Shown here: one piece after another, positions 6,814 through 15,506 of the stretch
Numbering within the stretch: position 1 is the stretch's first letter
Layout: the number at the start of each line of letters is the position of its first letter
IMG/VR virus record: IMGVR_UViG_3300042544_000617
Span: 1 to 26,832 of that record
Direction: 5' to 3' (one strand)
DNA length: 26,832 nt
From: a virus
The notes under the pieces: model-generated
The model's database searches: none
What the model saw: only the letters and a program-made list of their open reading frames with translations
What the model was told of the DNA's origin: nothing
Translations under genes and position numbers: made by a program

Positions 6814-8957
6814 TATTGGTTATCTCCCGCCTTATCCATCGCTGACGCCAAAAACCATGATTCAAGATATGCCGCATCTTGCCTTGCGTTGCCGCCGCTT
6901 AAATTCTTGGTAAGCATTGCCCTATATAATACAGGATCGGTTGCCGCCTCTTTCATTAATCTTTCTGCCTCGTTTGATGTAAGCCCGGCCAAAATTCTGC
7001 GCGCCCTGTTTGACATATACTGAGCCATCACAAGACTCGACCCCATGCCATTGCCTGCAATCGCCTGACCTTGCTTTGCGCCGACTAACGCCGCCGCTAA
7101 CTGCATAATGCTTGCCGGCCCATCTTCAAACAACTGATCCACTGCAGCGGGAGGCTTTTGCTCCAATACAGATATTTCCCGCGCCATTCTAAATGTGCGA
7201 CCTATCTCGTCATCGCTCATGCCGAGCGCCTTCATAACCTGGCGGTTCTCTTGTATGTCTCGGGTCAACTGTCTACCCGACACAAACGCTACGCCCGCAT
7301 CCGTTGTGCTGGCAGACTGTCCTGCAGCTCTGGTGAACAGTGTATTGATAAAATCAGCCTGCACCGCTTTTTTGCCTTGGTCATCCATGCCTCTGACAAA
7401 CATCGACGCCCTTCGCGGGTCTCCAATCACCTCTTCCGTGCTTCTGCCTGATAGCGCAATCTCTCTTAACTCCTGCACTGCAGGGTCTTGCCCCCTTGCG
7501 TACTGTGACTGCGTTGTTAAGCCGCCCATGCGAATAGCTTCAGAAAGCTGATCCGGCGTAAGGTTGCGATCGCCTGCGCTAAATATCGCGCTTTCAACCA
7601 CTTTGTATTTGCGATACTGCGAATCTGCCGCCCTAACAACATCGCGCACATCGTCTGGCAATGAATCTTCAATACGCTGAGTTAAAACCGCCTCTGCCGA
7701 GTTCAGCAAGTCTGCGCGCTCCATGTTTTGCGATCGCATTTGCTTTCGTCTTTCGCTTCTAATCCGGCTTCTAAGGTTTAGCAGGTCGTCACTTGTCAGC
7801 GGCACATCTCTGCCTTCTATAGCGGTCATTTGGTTAGACAGCCATCGGGCTACCGCGTCACGCTCACCATCAGACGCCATGATAAAATCATCTTTTGAAG
7901 CGCCGACAACTGCATTTTTTAAGCCGTCAATCTCTACGGGAATACCTCTTGCCTGATCATACAATGGCTCAAATGATCGGTAAGCACTGTCTAGCATTTC
8001 ATCTGACTGGCCTTTGTCTATTTTGGCTCCCTGTGGCGTCACGCGCTGCAATACAGAAAACTCCCAATCTTGTCGGCTTCTCGGCCTGCCGAACGAGTCA
8101 AGCAATTCATTTTGAGCAAGCAATCGTGCGTCCTGCAATTCCTGCCTGACCACCGGCTCAAGATCAGGGTTGTCCATCAGAAGCCTTGCTTCCTGCGCCA
8201 TTAATCTGGAATCGCCAATCCACTGAGCCGGAGTAACTCCCTCTGGAATGGTGTCTAGCATGGTTGCAAATTTCTGCGCACGATCCTGACCGCCCGCCCT
8301 TTCTTGCATCTGACGCGATGCGCGTATCATACCTCCCTCGGTTGTCATAGGCGCAAGGTTAGCAGCTAATCCTTCGCGTGTTGCACGTATGCCAGCCGGT
8401 ATGCCAGCAACAAGCCCGCCGCCTACAAGGCCACCAGCAACCTCAGCAACCAACTGACCAGCAACGCCCGCTTCAGAGTCTTTCGCCACCTGTCCCGCCG
8501 CGCCTGCTGCTCCAGCCGCACTAAGCTCTGTCCCGAAGTATGTCTTAGGCCGATTTCTTGCGAAGTTGGCAATATCATCCACCATGCTCCTAAAAATACC
8601 AGTTGATCGCGGTATCTGACCGGGCGCAGTGCCAGCCAGCGGAATACCTGCAGCAAATGGAATGGCCGATCCTGCATAGCGCGCAGCCGCGCCTAATGGC
8701 CCCTGTTTTGCTTCCTCATCAGATCGCATAAGCCCCGCGCTTTGTAGTGCTGGGACGGCGCCTGGAATCAGCCCAAGCATGCCCGCGTTAATTTCCTGAG
8801 CTGCAGACCCAGCGCCTTGCACAAACCTTTGCGCCATGTTTTGCCGAGGCTGTCGCGCAGCTTGTTCTGGCTGAACCTGAGCAGACCCCATCCGACGCCT
8901 GCGCTCTTGCTCTGCTAATGCAAGTGCAAGCTGTCTTTGCGTGTTAGCGTCCGGCAT
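6813..8957 (-). CDS. Internal virion / DNA ejection protein (714 aa)
   Basis: This is a 714-residue protein. It has a Q/R/A-rich start (~5-50) and three glycine/alanine-rich hydrophobic stretches at ~54-76, 86-110 and 143-190, followed by a long, mostly helical region to the end. This layout fits podovirus ejection proteins, which are packed in the head and form or line a conduit across the host envelope. No lysozyme or transglycosylase motif was recognised. It begins with GAGAGG upstream and overlaps the preceding gene by 14 bases, and it follows two other ejection-type proteins. The role is inferred from order, size and composition. Confidence 0.7.
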   Translation of the reverse strand: MPDANTQRQLALALAEQERRRRMGSAQVQPEQAARQPRQNMAQRFVQGAGSAAQEINAGMLGLIPGAVPALQSAGLMRSDEEAKQGPLGAAARYAGSAIPFAAGIPLAGTAPGQIPRSTGIFRSMVDDIANFARNRPKTYFGTELSAAGAAGAAGQVAKDSEAGVAGQLVAEVAGGLVGGGLVAGIPAGIRATREGLAANLAPMTTEGGMIRASRQMQERAGGQDRAQKFATMLDTIPEGVTPAQWIGDSRLMAQEARLLMDNPDLEPVVRQELQDARLLAQNELLDSFGRPRSRQDWEFSVLQRVTPQGAKIDKGQSDEMLDSAYRSFEPLYDQARGIPVEIDGLKNAVVGASKDDFIMASDGERDAVARWLSNQMTAIEGRDVPLTSDDLLNLRSRIRSERRKQMRSQNMERADLLNSAEAVLTQRIEDSLPDDVRDVVRAADSQYRKYKVVESAIFSAGDRNLTPDQLSEAIRMGGLTTQSQYARGQDPAVQELREIALSGRSTEEVIGDPRRASMFVRGMDDQGKKAVQADFINTLFTRAAGQSASTTDAGVAFVSGRQLTRDIQENRQVMKALGMSDDEIGRTFRMAREISVLEQKPPAAVDQLFEDGPASIMQLAAALVGAKQGQAIAGNGMGSSLVMAQYMSNRARRILAGLTSNEAERLMKEAATDPVLYRAMLTKNLSGGNARQDAAYLESWFLASAMDKAGDNQ

Positions 8958-10347
8958 TTTTCAACCTCTCGACATAAGCATCTAGAGCCGCGTCATCTAG
9001 CGTCATTGGGTCTATTGTAAATAACTCAGAGTCAGGAACCTGCATCACAGATTCGATTGATCGCTCAATCTTGTTGATTGATGCAAACATTTGCCCTGCG
9101 GCGTCCGGCGTCAATACTCTGCCGATAATGCGCTCAACCTCCCCCGCCCTTCGGCTTGATTCCTCGCGCAATGCGCGCGGGTTCCTTGCGTTAGATGCAT
9201 AGCGCCGGTCGTCAACATATTGCTGGGTCATCAGGTCAATAAATGACAGTGTTTTGCTTTGAGCGTCTCTGGGGTTTTCAAACCAGTCCATAGCCTGCGG
9301 CAATGCCTGAATAATTCTTTCTTGCTCCACAACTGCAGGTCGTGAGCTTGTCGCCAATGCGTTAATAGCATCGCGCTCCAATATCCGCAGATTCTGTGCC
9401 GCATCTGATCGGCTGCTAGATATTGGCAAGATAGGTATTTGACCAAGCGTGCTGTTGTAAAGCCCGAGAAACGATGATGCAAAACCAGTGCCTTTGCCCG
9501 GATCGAATGCCAAGTCCTCAAACTCTGCGCGCATAGGTGTTCCAAGCTGCACAGTGTCTGACGGAATATCCATTTCAACGACTGACCCTGTTTGAGTAAT
9601 AGGGTTGTAGCGCATCAGGTTTCCCGATATTGGATCGGTTATTGTTCTTTCGGTCATTGCTCTAATTGCTTCAGCGCGATTGACGTTAAAGGTTGCCATA
9701 ATGTCTTGAATTTCAGCCTCGCGCGCAGTTGGTCTTTGTTCTGCTGTTGGCTGATTCATTCTTGCCATTTCTGCGTCAAAGTCAGCCTGAGTGATTTTGC
9801 CAGCCGCTAGATCAGCTCTTAACTTGCCAGCCGCTGTTAGAGGTCCTTGTTCTGCTGTTGGCTTAGGAATCCCGCGAGCAATCTCCGTGCCCTGATCATC
9901 ATAACGAACCTCGTCAGCGCCAAGCGTAAACTGCTCAGGCACGCGAGGAGCCGGCAACAACCCATTCTGCATAGAAGCCTGAACAAATAAGCCTAGCTCT
10001 TGACGGGCTTCATCAAGCCTGCCCGGAGTCGTTAGCATTTGACGTATTTCAAGCGTGTCGGTAGGGTCGCCGCCTAGCTCGTTGATGTACTTTACACGCT
10101 GGTCAACAAGGCTAATTGCGTCATCTATTCTGCTGTCGTTTAGGTATTCGTAAACCTTCATGGCATCTTGCGCCATTGCCCGCTGTCGTTGCTGGTCAAG
10201 CTGCTGCCGTTCTTGCTTTTGCATGGCAATAAACTCAGGGCCGAAACCAGCAAGCCCTGCGCCGAAGTTGCGAACAGCGCCCATCGCTCTCTGTCCAAAA
10301 GTGCGCTTCTGCTCAGGCGCTTGAAACATTCCACCCAATGGATTCAT
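8944..10347 (-). CDS. Internal virion / DNA ejection protein (467 aa)
   Basis: The 467-residue protein starts MNPLGGMFQAPEQKRTF and has a small Gly/Ala-rich segment at ~20-40. A Q/R-rich coiled region follows at ~43-65, then mostly helical sequence with a flexible P/T/A/E-rich linker (~165-215). No enzyme motif is visible. It lies between two other ejection-type genes in the slot where P22-like phages encode gp7/gp20/gp16-type proteins. I infer a similar role in DNA delivery. Its N-terminal MNPLGGM motif also occurs near the C-terminus of the 163-residue protein upstream. Confidence 0.65.
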   Translation of the reverse strand: MNPLGGMFQAPEQKRTFGQRAMGAVRNFGAGLAGFGPEFIAMQKQERQQLDQQRQRAMAQDAMKVYEYLNDSRIDDAISLVDQRVKYINELGGDPTDTLEIRQMLTTPGRLDEARQELGLFVQASMQNGLLPAPRVPEQFTLGADEVRYDDQGTEIARGIPKPTAEQGPLTAAGKLRADLAAGKITQADFDAEMARMNQPTAEQRPTAREAEIQDIMATFNVNRAEAIRAMTERTITDPISGNLMRYNPITQTGSVVEMDIPSDTVQLGTPMRAEFEDLAFDPGKGTGFASSFLGLYNSTLGQIPILPISSSRSDAAQNLRILERDAINALATSSRPAVVEQERIIQALPQAMDWFENPRDAQSKTLSFIDLMTQQYVDDRRYASNARNPRALREESSRRAGEVERIIGRVLTPDAAGQMFASINKIERSIESVMQVPDSELFTIDPMTLDDAALDAYVERLKNAGR

Positions 10348-10349
10348 AG

Positions 10350-11864
10350 TTATAGCCCCGCCAACATTGTGCCGACCGCCTGAGAATTCCTGCCCATAAA
10401 TCCGCCTTGCTCTTGAATGCCAGGAACACCCGGCAATCCTGCAAACTGACCCGAACCCGTCTGCGCCGTAGATGCCTGAGACTGAGCCATGATTCTGGCA
10501 ATGTCAGCTTGAGACAATCCAGCTTGTTGAAGTATTGTGGCCAACTGATCGCCGGAAGCACCGTAAACATTGCTAATACCCTGACCCTGATTCTGTGCAA
10601 GGTTGCCCATGTTTGTACTAAATCCAGCCAGAGCGTTTGCCAGAGAGTTACCGGCGTCAGTCCTGGCGCCTGCCAGCAAGTTGCCGCCTTGAATGCTGTA
10701 ACTGCCGAGCAGATTACCTTGACCCTGTGCCGCGTTGCCAAGATTCAGCCCGGCACCATACGTATTGCCGGCTGCTGCCCTGCTCATATCCCCCGCAAAG
10801 CCGAGCAAGTTAGTGCCGGCATTGGCGTACATCTGAGCGCCTTCGCGTCCCAACGACTGATTTAACGTGCCGATGTTAGCGCCGGTCTGACCAAAGACAT
10901 TCGCAAGACTCGCGCCCGTGTTAGCCTGCTGCTGTGCAGCAATGTTTGACTGATTGGCTAATTGACTGCCCGCCGCCTGTTGAGCCTGAGCCTGAGCCGC
11001 AGCCATGCGCGCCGAAGCATCGGAGCCTTGCATACCCATAGCGGATAGGTTCTGAAGGTTGCCAATCTGCTGCTGAATACCTTGTCCTGCCAGCCCTTGA
11101 CCAAAGCGGGTGAGTTCTCGCATGACGTTGCCGCCGCCTCGCCCGCCGAGTGCAGCCGCGTTACGCGTAACCGCCCTGTCTCCCTGTTCCTGAAGGAATC
11201 GGATATAAGGTGACTCAACGTATGCCTGATCGAATGCGTCTTGACCTCGAACGCCTGAGAGAGCCGATTGAACACCTAAAGCCTGACGACCTGTGTCAAC
11301 ATAAGGCTGGAAGAATTGCTGACCCTGACCGAGTGTTGCAACGGCTTGATCCGTACCTCTTTGTATGTCCTGCCGCCCACGTACCAATTCCGCCAAAGCC
11401 GACTCATTGGCGCGGCTCAGTGCGCCCGTTGCCATACCCTCCGCTCGACGGAATTCATCAGTACCTGCGCCGTACGCAGAGCGCATCAGCGCTTCAGCTT
11501 CGCCGAGCTTGGCTAGCTGATTATAGACTCCCTCTTGATACCCTTCACGCAGCAGCCTTTCAGCACCCGCAGTGCCGGCCTGAACGTCTTGTCTTGCCTG
11601 TGCAGTGCCTTGGTTTATATCCTGCCTTGCGCTTGACAAGCCTTGATTAATAGCTTGTTCAGCACCGATAAGTCCGGTCAAAGGATTGTACTGAGCGCGT
11701 GCAGCAGAGTAGCGCCGTGTCGCCTCGTCCATTGGCTGACCAGAAGCGCGTGCAATCTGCGAAGTGGTTACGCCGTATTGATCCATCAACTGGGCTATTT
11801 CAACGTCAGTTAGATCGGGATTGTTCAGCAGGAATTGCCGGATTTCTTCTTCAGTAAATTCCAT
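10350..11864 (-). CDS. DNA transfer/ejection protein (p32-like, 504 aa)
   Basis: This is a 504-residue, very A/G/Q/N-rich protein. It has a short N-terminal helix pair (1-45), heptad-like Q/R-rich repeats at ~70-110, and the recognisable block QQFFQPYVDTGRQAL at ~182-196. ESPYIRFLQEQGDRAV then GRGGGNVMRELTRFGQGLA follow at ~217-260. This block is familiar from podovirus proteins annotated as DNA transfer protein. From ~270 the sequence is low-complexity, with repeats of small residues and a glycine-rich C-terminus. It probably leaves the capsid with the DNA and inserts into the cell envelope. The start follows CGGAGG, four bases after the preceding stop. Confidence 0.75.
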   Translation of the reverse strand: MEFTEEEIRQFLLNNPDLTDVEIAQLMDQYGVTTSQIARASGQPMDEATRRYSAARAQYNPLTGLIGAEQAINQGLSSARQDINQGTAQARQDVQAGTAGAERLLREGYQEGVYNQLAKLGEAEALMRSAYGAGTDEFRRAEGMATGALSRANESALAELVRGRQDIQRGTDQAVATLGQGQQFFQPYVDTGRQALGVQSALSGVRGQDAFDQAYVESPYIRFLQEQGDRAVTRNAAALGGRGGGNVMRELTRFGQGLAGQGIQQQIGNLQNLSAMGMQGSDASARMAAAQAQAQQAAGSQLANQSNIAAQQQANTGASLANVFGQTGANIGTLNQSLGREGAQMYANAGTNLLGFAGDMSRAAAGNTYGAGLNLGNAAQGQGNLLGSYSIQGGNLLAGARTDAGNSLANALAGFSTNMGNLAQNQGQGISNVYGASGDQLATILQQAGLSQADIARIMAQSQASTAQTGSGQFAGLPGVPGIQEQGGFMGRNSQAVGTMLAGL

Positions 11865-11868
11865 TGCC

Positions 11869-12360
11869 TTACCTCCGCAGCATCATGCGTGCAACATCTT
11901 GAGGACTCATCTCGCCTTGCGGCATTCCTTGAGTCATTGGTTGAGGCATTCCGCCCAAAGGATTCATGTTAGGCTGATAGGTCTGCCGCTGAAACATGGA
12001 TGGGTCATATTGAATCTGTGTCATCGGCGTATTACGCGCGAATTGCCCGAAGTTTACGCCCTGACCTAAGATAGCTTGCTGGAACGCCGGCAAACCGCCC
12101 AGAAGATACGCCTGTGCCGCCATATTGCCTTGCTGCTGTGCTTGTATCTGTTGGGGCGCAAATTGCCCTATGACGTCAGCAGCGCCTTGGAAGCCTTGGC
12201 CTGTTGCGCGTTGCATTTCAGGCAAGGCTCCCGCAAGGAAGTTCTGCGCCTGACCTGTTTGAGACCTGATAAAGTCTTGGGATAGTTGATTCTGCGCCTC
12301 AGTTTTACGCTGCGCGCTCCGATCAGTACCGCCGAATATGGATTTGACTGCGTTGCTCAT
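11869..12360 (-). CDS. Small ejection/internal virion protein (163 aa)
   Basis: The 163-residue protein is rich in Q, G, A and M and is helical at ~15-75. Its tail contains NMNPLGGMPQP and MSPQDVARMMLRR. The composition matches the larger ejection proteins that follow. Its ATG overlaps the GNAT stop (ATGA). It may correspond by position to P22 gp7-type proteins, but no direct sequence hallmark was seen. The assignment is by neighbourhood and composition. Confidence 0.6.
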   Translation of the reverse strand: MSNAVKSIFGGTDRSAQRKTEAQNQLSQDFIRSQTGQAQNFLAGALPEMQRATGQGFQGAADVIGQFAPQQIQAQQQGNMAAQAYLLGGLPAFQQAILGQGVNFGQFARNTPMTQIQYDPSMFQRQTYQPNMNPLGGMPQPMTQGMPQGEMSPQDVARMMLRR

Positions 12361-12818
12361 GGTAGCGCCTCAATTTCTGATCTAGTAATGCCTAAACTGA
12401 TTTGATGGTGTATTTTACCACTTTTTCGGAAACTACGCCTATTAATGCCCTCTCTGACCATCCCACACTTTTCTGCGAATCGAATCACGTTTGGGTAAAT
12501 GTCGGGGATCTCGCAGTTAACCTTGTCGAAACTCACGTTAGCCACTATCCATTTGAGAGCGTCTCTTGCTGCTTTGTAGGCTAATTCGCCCCGATACTGT
12601 GGAAGCATCATGATGTGAATCTTCAAAGTGACCGAGTTAAGCGCATGAAGGTTAAGCACGCCAATTAGCGTTTCGCCGTCATAAGCGCCTAACCACCCTT
12701 CAGTTAAATCAGGCTCCCACTTTGCAATATCCATATTATCTTCGCTGATTTCATTCCACAGAACAGGATGGCCGGCTACCGACATAATCAAATCTTGGTC
12801 AGTTAGTGGCTTAATCAT
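12357..12818 (-). CDS. GNAT-family acetyltransferase
   Basis: The protein has 153 residues. The GNAT fold is suggested by a central strand pair (WLGAYDGETLIGVLNLHAL), then IHIMMLPQYRGELAYKAARDALKWI, where the acetyl-CoA loop normally lies. The usual Q/R-x-x-G-x-G/A loop appears here as the variant QYRGELAYKA. The C-terminal part, YPNVIRFAEKCGMVREGINRRSF, is a standard GNAT motif B. The substrate is unknown. GNAT genes of this kind recur inside podovirus morphogenesis modules, possibly modifying virion or host proteins. The ATG at 12818 is chosen because it overlaps the upstream stop (ATGA) behind GGTGGG; an in-frame GTG at 12830 is less likely. Confidence 0.8.
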   Translation of the reverse strand: MIKPLTDQDLIMSVAGHPVLWNEISEDNMDIAKWEPDLTEGWLGAYDGETLIGVLNLHALNSVTLKIHIMMLPQYRGELAYKAARDALKWIVANVSFDKVNCEIPDIYPNVIRFAEKCGMVREGINRRSFRKSGKIHHQISLGITRSEIEALP

Positions 12819-13054
12819 GCCAATTCCCACCCTTGCAAAATGTTCCCGCCAATGTCGGGTAGCATTTTTATGTAAATGCGACTCCCTTGCGCTCCTGTCG
12901 TGTCTATATACAGGCTAAACTGCCGAGCCTTCACTACGCCTTCAGGGCTTCCCGCGCCGGTAGTCGGAGTTCCCAGGTCAGTGCGAGCCATCCACAGCCT
13001 AAAAGCATCAGAAGCCTTGTTATCTGTTACGATGGGTAGCGAATGGTTATACAT
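12815..13054 (-). CDS. Small conserved-looking protein of unknown function (79 aa)
   Basis: The 79-residue protein contains SDAFRLWMARTDLG and KARQFSLYIDTTG, probably a short beta-rich fold. Its start overlaps the stop of the gp10-like gene (TAATG) and its stop overlaps the GNAT start (ATGA), so it belongs to the neck-ejection stretch of the operon. I do not recognise the family. It may be a minor neck or head-completion component; this is inference from position. Confidence 0.6.
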   Translation of the reverse strand: MYNHSLPIVTDNKASDAFRLWMARTDLGTPTTGAGSPEGVVKARQFSLYIDTTGAQGSRIYIKMLPDIGGNILQGWELA

Positions 13055-14466
13055 TACTTTTCACCCGGTATTACTTGAGCCGTCAACGCCATCACCACAA
13101 ACTTAAATGGGTCAGAGAATGTAAACCGCATTACCGCGATTCTTGGCATCCTGCCGCTGCGCCTCCAAATAGCTCTGCGCTCATACTGACCCGCCTTGCC
13201 AATTCCCCTTGGTCTTGCAGCCTCCCACGTTTTGCCGTCTCGGCTTACCTCCATGACAATTTGTGGATCAGTATCAGAACCCGTACCCGATTCAACGGTT
13301 AATTCTATAGATGGGTAGAACATCGACTTCATATCGTTGATAAACGGCATCGTAGAGAATCGTCTAATGATCGTCTCGCCGTACTCAGTGAATACACTTG
13401 AGTCCAATATCCCCAACTTCCCCGTGGTTCGGTCGGTGCAGAACAGCTTATTGAACGCAGTCACGATCCCGTTAACTCGGTACGCGCCTTGCCCTGATTT
13501 GCGCTCATGCCATTTTTTCGTAAGCTGATCAAATACAATCGTGCTGTCAGGTAGCGCAAAGCCGACAAAGAAACTGCCTTTATCCGCATAGGTCCATGAA
13601 TTAATTTGCCTGACTTGTGATTGGGTAATCGACCTTAGCAGCAGATCAATGGCCGGCGTTGATATTTTGGAAACGCTCGATCCGTCACACGCCCACACGC
13701 TCGGAGCCTCGTTTAAGCCAGCACCAACAAACATAAAGCCCGAATCTGTGTTGATCAGACTGAAAGGGGATAGAACGCCCTTCTGTATGAATACGCCAGT
13801 TCTCTGAAATGGGAAGTCAGCGCCTCCGATATTCTGGAGGCCTTCCAGCGTTAATCCGCCCGTAATGAATAGCTGATTCCGATAAACAACCGGAGCAACA
13901 GCATCATCAGGGTTTGATTCGGCCGTTCCAAAGTCCAATGCGTTGTAGCTTGTGCCGTCATTCAAGTCAGATACGATGAATTTATTTTCATCCGTGGTCA
14001 GAACAAAGAACCCATCCACATAAGCAACATAAGTCGGATTACCACTAGCGCGGAAGTCAGGGTCTGTTATCTCAACGAGAGTATTTGTGTTCCGGTTGTA
14101 GATGTAGCCTTTGCCGCCAGGGGAAAGGATTAAAAGCTGAACGCCGTTGTCGGCCATTGACACCCGACCAGATCCCGCAATATTTCCTATGCTAGACAAA
14201 GAATACACAGGGTCGCCGTTGATAAACGTCTCAACCACCTTGTATAGGGTGGTATCGGTGACAACGTAGGGTATACCCTTCATCACGTGTAAGCCACGGT
14301 TGATAGCTCCCGCTTCAGCAGCAAGCCGGATGCCAGGAGTACCAACTAGATACTCAGGATTGATTCCACCAGAAGGATTGATACCCACGTAAACATTCGT
14401 GCACTCTTGGTGCGACACGGGCAAAGATTCACTGACGTAGAACCCATTAGTGAACGGAAGCTGCAT
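13054..14466 (-). CDS. P22 gp10-like packaged-DNA stabilisation (neck) protein
   Basis: The protein has 470 residues, matching the length of P22 gp10. It starts MQLPFTNGFYVSESLPVSHQ, and MQLPFxNGFY-type openings with a following TNVYV segment are characteristic. The remainder is a chain of beta-rich blocks (for example GLHVMKGIPYVVTDTTLYKV and YVDGFFVLTTDENKF), consistent with a ring-forming neck protein. In P22, gp10 binds below gp4 and plugs the portal channel to retain packaged DNA. Gene order here (coat, gp4-like, gp10-like) agrees. The ATG follows TGAGGG and overlaps the upstream stop (TAATG). No gp26-type tail needle was recognised after it. Confidence 0.88.
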   Translation of the reverse strand: MQLPFTNGFYVSESLPVSHQECTNVYVGINPSGGINPEYLVGTPGIRLAAEAGAINRGLHVMKGIPYVVTDTTLYKVVETFINGDPVYSLSSIGNIAGSGRVSMADNGVQLLILSPGGKGYIYNRNTNTLVEITDPDFRASGNPTYVAYVDGFFVLTTDENKFIVSDLNDGTSYNALDFGTAESNPDDAVAPVVYRNQLFITGGLTLEGLQNIGGADFPFQRTGVFIQKGVLSPFSLINTDSGFMFVGAGLNEAPSVWACDGSSVSKISTPAIDLLLRSITQSQVRQINSWTYADKGSFFVGFALPDSTIVFDQLTKKWHERKSGQGAYRVNGIVTAFNKLFCTDRTTGKLGILDSSVFTEYGETIIRRFSTMPFINDMKSMFYPSIELTVESGTGSDTDPQIVMEVSRDGKTWEAARPRGIGKAGQYERRAIWRRSGRMPRIAVMRFTFSDPFKFVVMALTAQVIPGEK

Positions 14467-15032
14467 TAGCTAACCCTCAGCACTGCGCGTGTTACCGTGA
14501 AATCTACGGTGTTACTGTTGTTCTCAATAAATAACTCAATGTAGTCATTTGGAGACAGTGACAGATTCCACAGAGTCGATAAGTGTACGGGGTGGGTATT
14601 CTGCAACCTGTCACTTATCCTTGTTGCGGCAATAACGGTGCCATTCTTCGCGATACACAGCGAGCAATCGGGACTGCCTGACGCCGCGCTAATGGACGCT
14701 ACGGCGTCAACATCGAACACCTGAGCCGATAGCCCTGTGTAAGTTAATCGACCCGCAGCAGAGACAGAGAAGTTATCGGCAGCGCCCGACAGCCAAGTGC
14801 CGCCGACCAATACGGGAACGTCCTGCGTAACAATCACAGTCGCCGTAGAGTTTTCCTGCATGTACGCCATGCCACGCGCTGAATTAAGTCCAACGCCAAG
14901 CTGCGCTTTAAAGTCAGAAACAGTAATCGCAAGGTTTGCGCTTGAACGAACAAGGCTTAACAGGTCGGAGTCGCTCAGTGTTGTTGTCTTAACAAACTGG
15001 CTGGTTTTCACGCCATCAGCATAGTCAACCAT
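14466..15032 (-). CDS. Virion protein with C1q/TNF-like beta domain (unknown role)
   Basis: The protein has 188 residues from the ATG at 15032, which lies 9 bases after GGAGG. The upstream in-frame ATG at 15041 directly abuts GGAGG and is less likely. Residues ~1-50 include a fibre-like linker (SSANLAITVSDFKAQLGVGL). Residues ~60-188 look like a jelly-roll domain of the C1q/TNF type, which is common in phage fibres and decoration proteins. It lies between the gp4-like and gp10-like neck genes and overlaps the gp4 stop by 8 bases. It may decorate the head or neck. The fold is inferred from pattern only. Confidence 0.65.
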   Translation of the reverse strand: MVDYADGVKTSQFVKTTTLSDSDLLSLVRSSANLAITVSDFKAQLGVGLNSARGMAYMQENSTATVIVTQDVPVLVGGTWLSGAADNFSVSAAGRLTYTGLSAQVFDVDAVASISAASGSPDCSLCIAKNGTVIAATRISDRLQNTHPVHLSTLWNLSLSPNDYIELFIENNSNTVDFTVTRAVLRVS

Positions 15033-15504
15033 GTGTTTCATCCTCCAAGCCGATAGCGCCCGTTGTTTCTGTCAAAATCGTTCGTTCAAGGTCGGGATAG
15101 TAATTATCACCCATGCTGAAGGTATCGTAATTGCCTGTACCTCTTGGAAGGGTAGACGGGTAACGAGTTTTACCGATACGCTGACCGATTAGACGCATAG
15201 TCTGCTTGCCTTGTCTTGCCGCAAGGACAAGTGCCTCACTGACCACGCCGCCATAGTCCGGAGACACTTCGATTGCCATGTTAGCAATAAGCCCACGCAG
15301 CGCACCCGTTGGGATGGTCACGGTGTCTTGAATGGTGGAAACCTCAGTGAAACCAAGGTTAATTCCTTCGGCAGCGAGTTGATGCATGTAGTTATTTAGG
15401 GCAAAGATAAAGTCGGCGTATTCGTCAGCCTCTAGGCTAGACTCTGAGCCTTGAACAATTATCCGCTTTAGCGCCGCGTTTGCTACCTGCTCAACTGTTG
15501 CCAT
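15025..15504 (-). CDS. P22 gp4-like head completion / tail accessory protein
   Basis: The protein has 159 residues, close to the 166 of P22 gp4. It shares gp4's layout: VANAALKRIIV near the start, then helical LNNYMHQLAAEGINLGF. IANMAIEVSPDYGGVVSEAL and the RYPSTLPRGTGNYDTF segment follow, where P22 gp4 has a matching SRMPTGSGN-like stretch. In P22, twelve copies bind the portal first after packaging, and gp4 also has murein hydrolase activity. I cannot confirm catalytic residues here. Location directly after coat supports the call. The start lies two bases after the preceding stop. Confidence 0.85.
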   Translation of the reverse strand: MATVEQVANAALKRIIVQGSESSLEADEYADFIFALNNYMHQLAAEGINLGFTEVSTIQDTVTIPTGALRGLIANMAIEVSPDYGGVVSEALVLAARQGKQTMRLIGQRIGKTRYPSTLPRGTGNYDTFSMGDNYYPDLERTILTETTGAIGLEDETHG

Positions 15505-15506
15505 GT

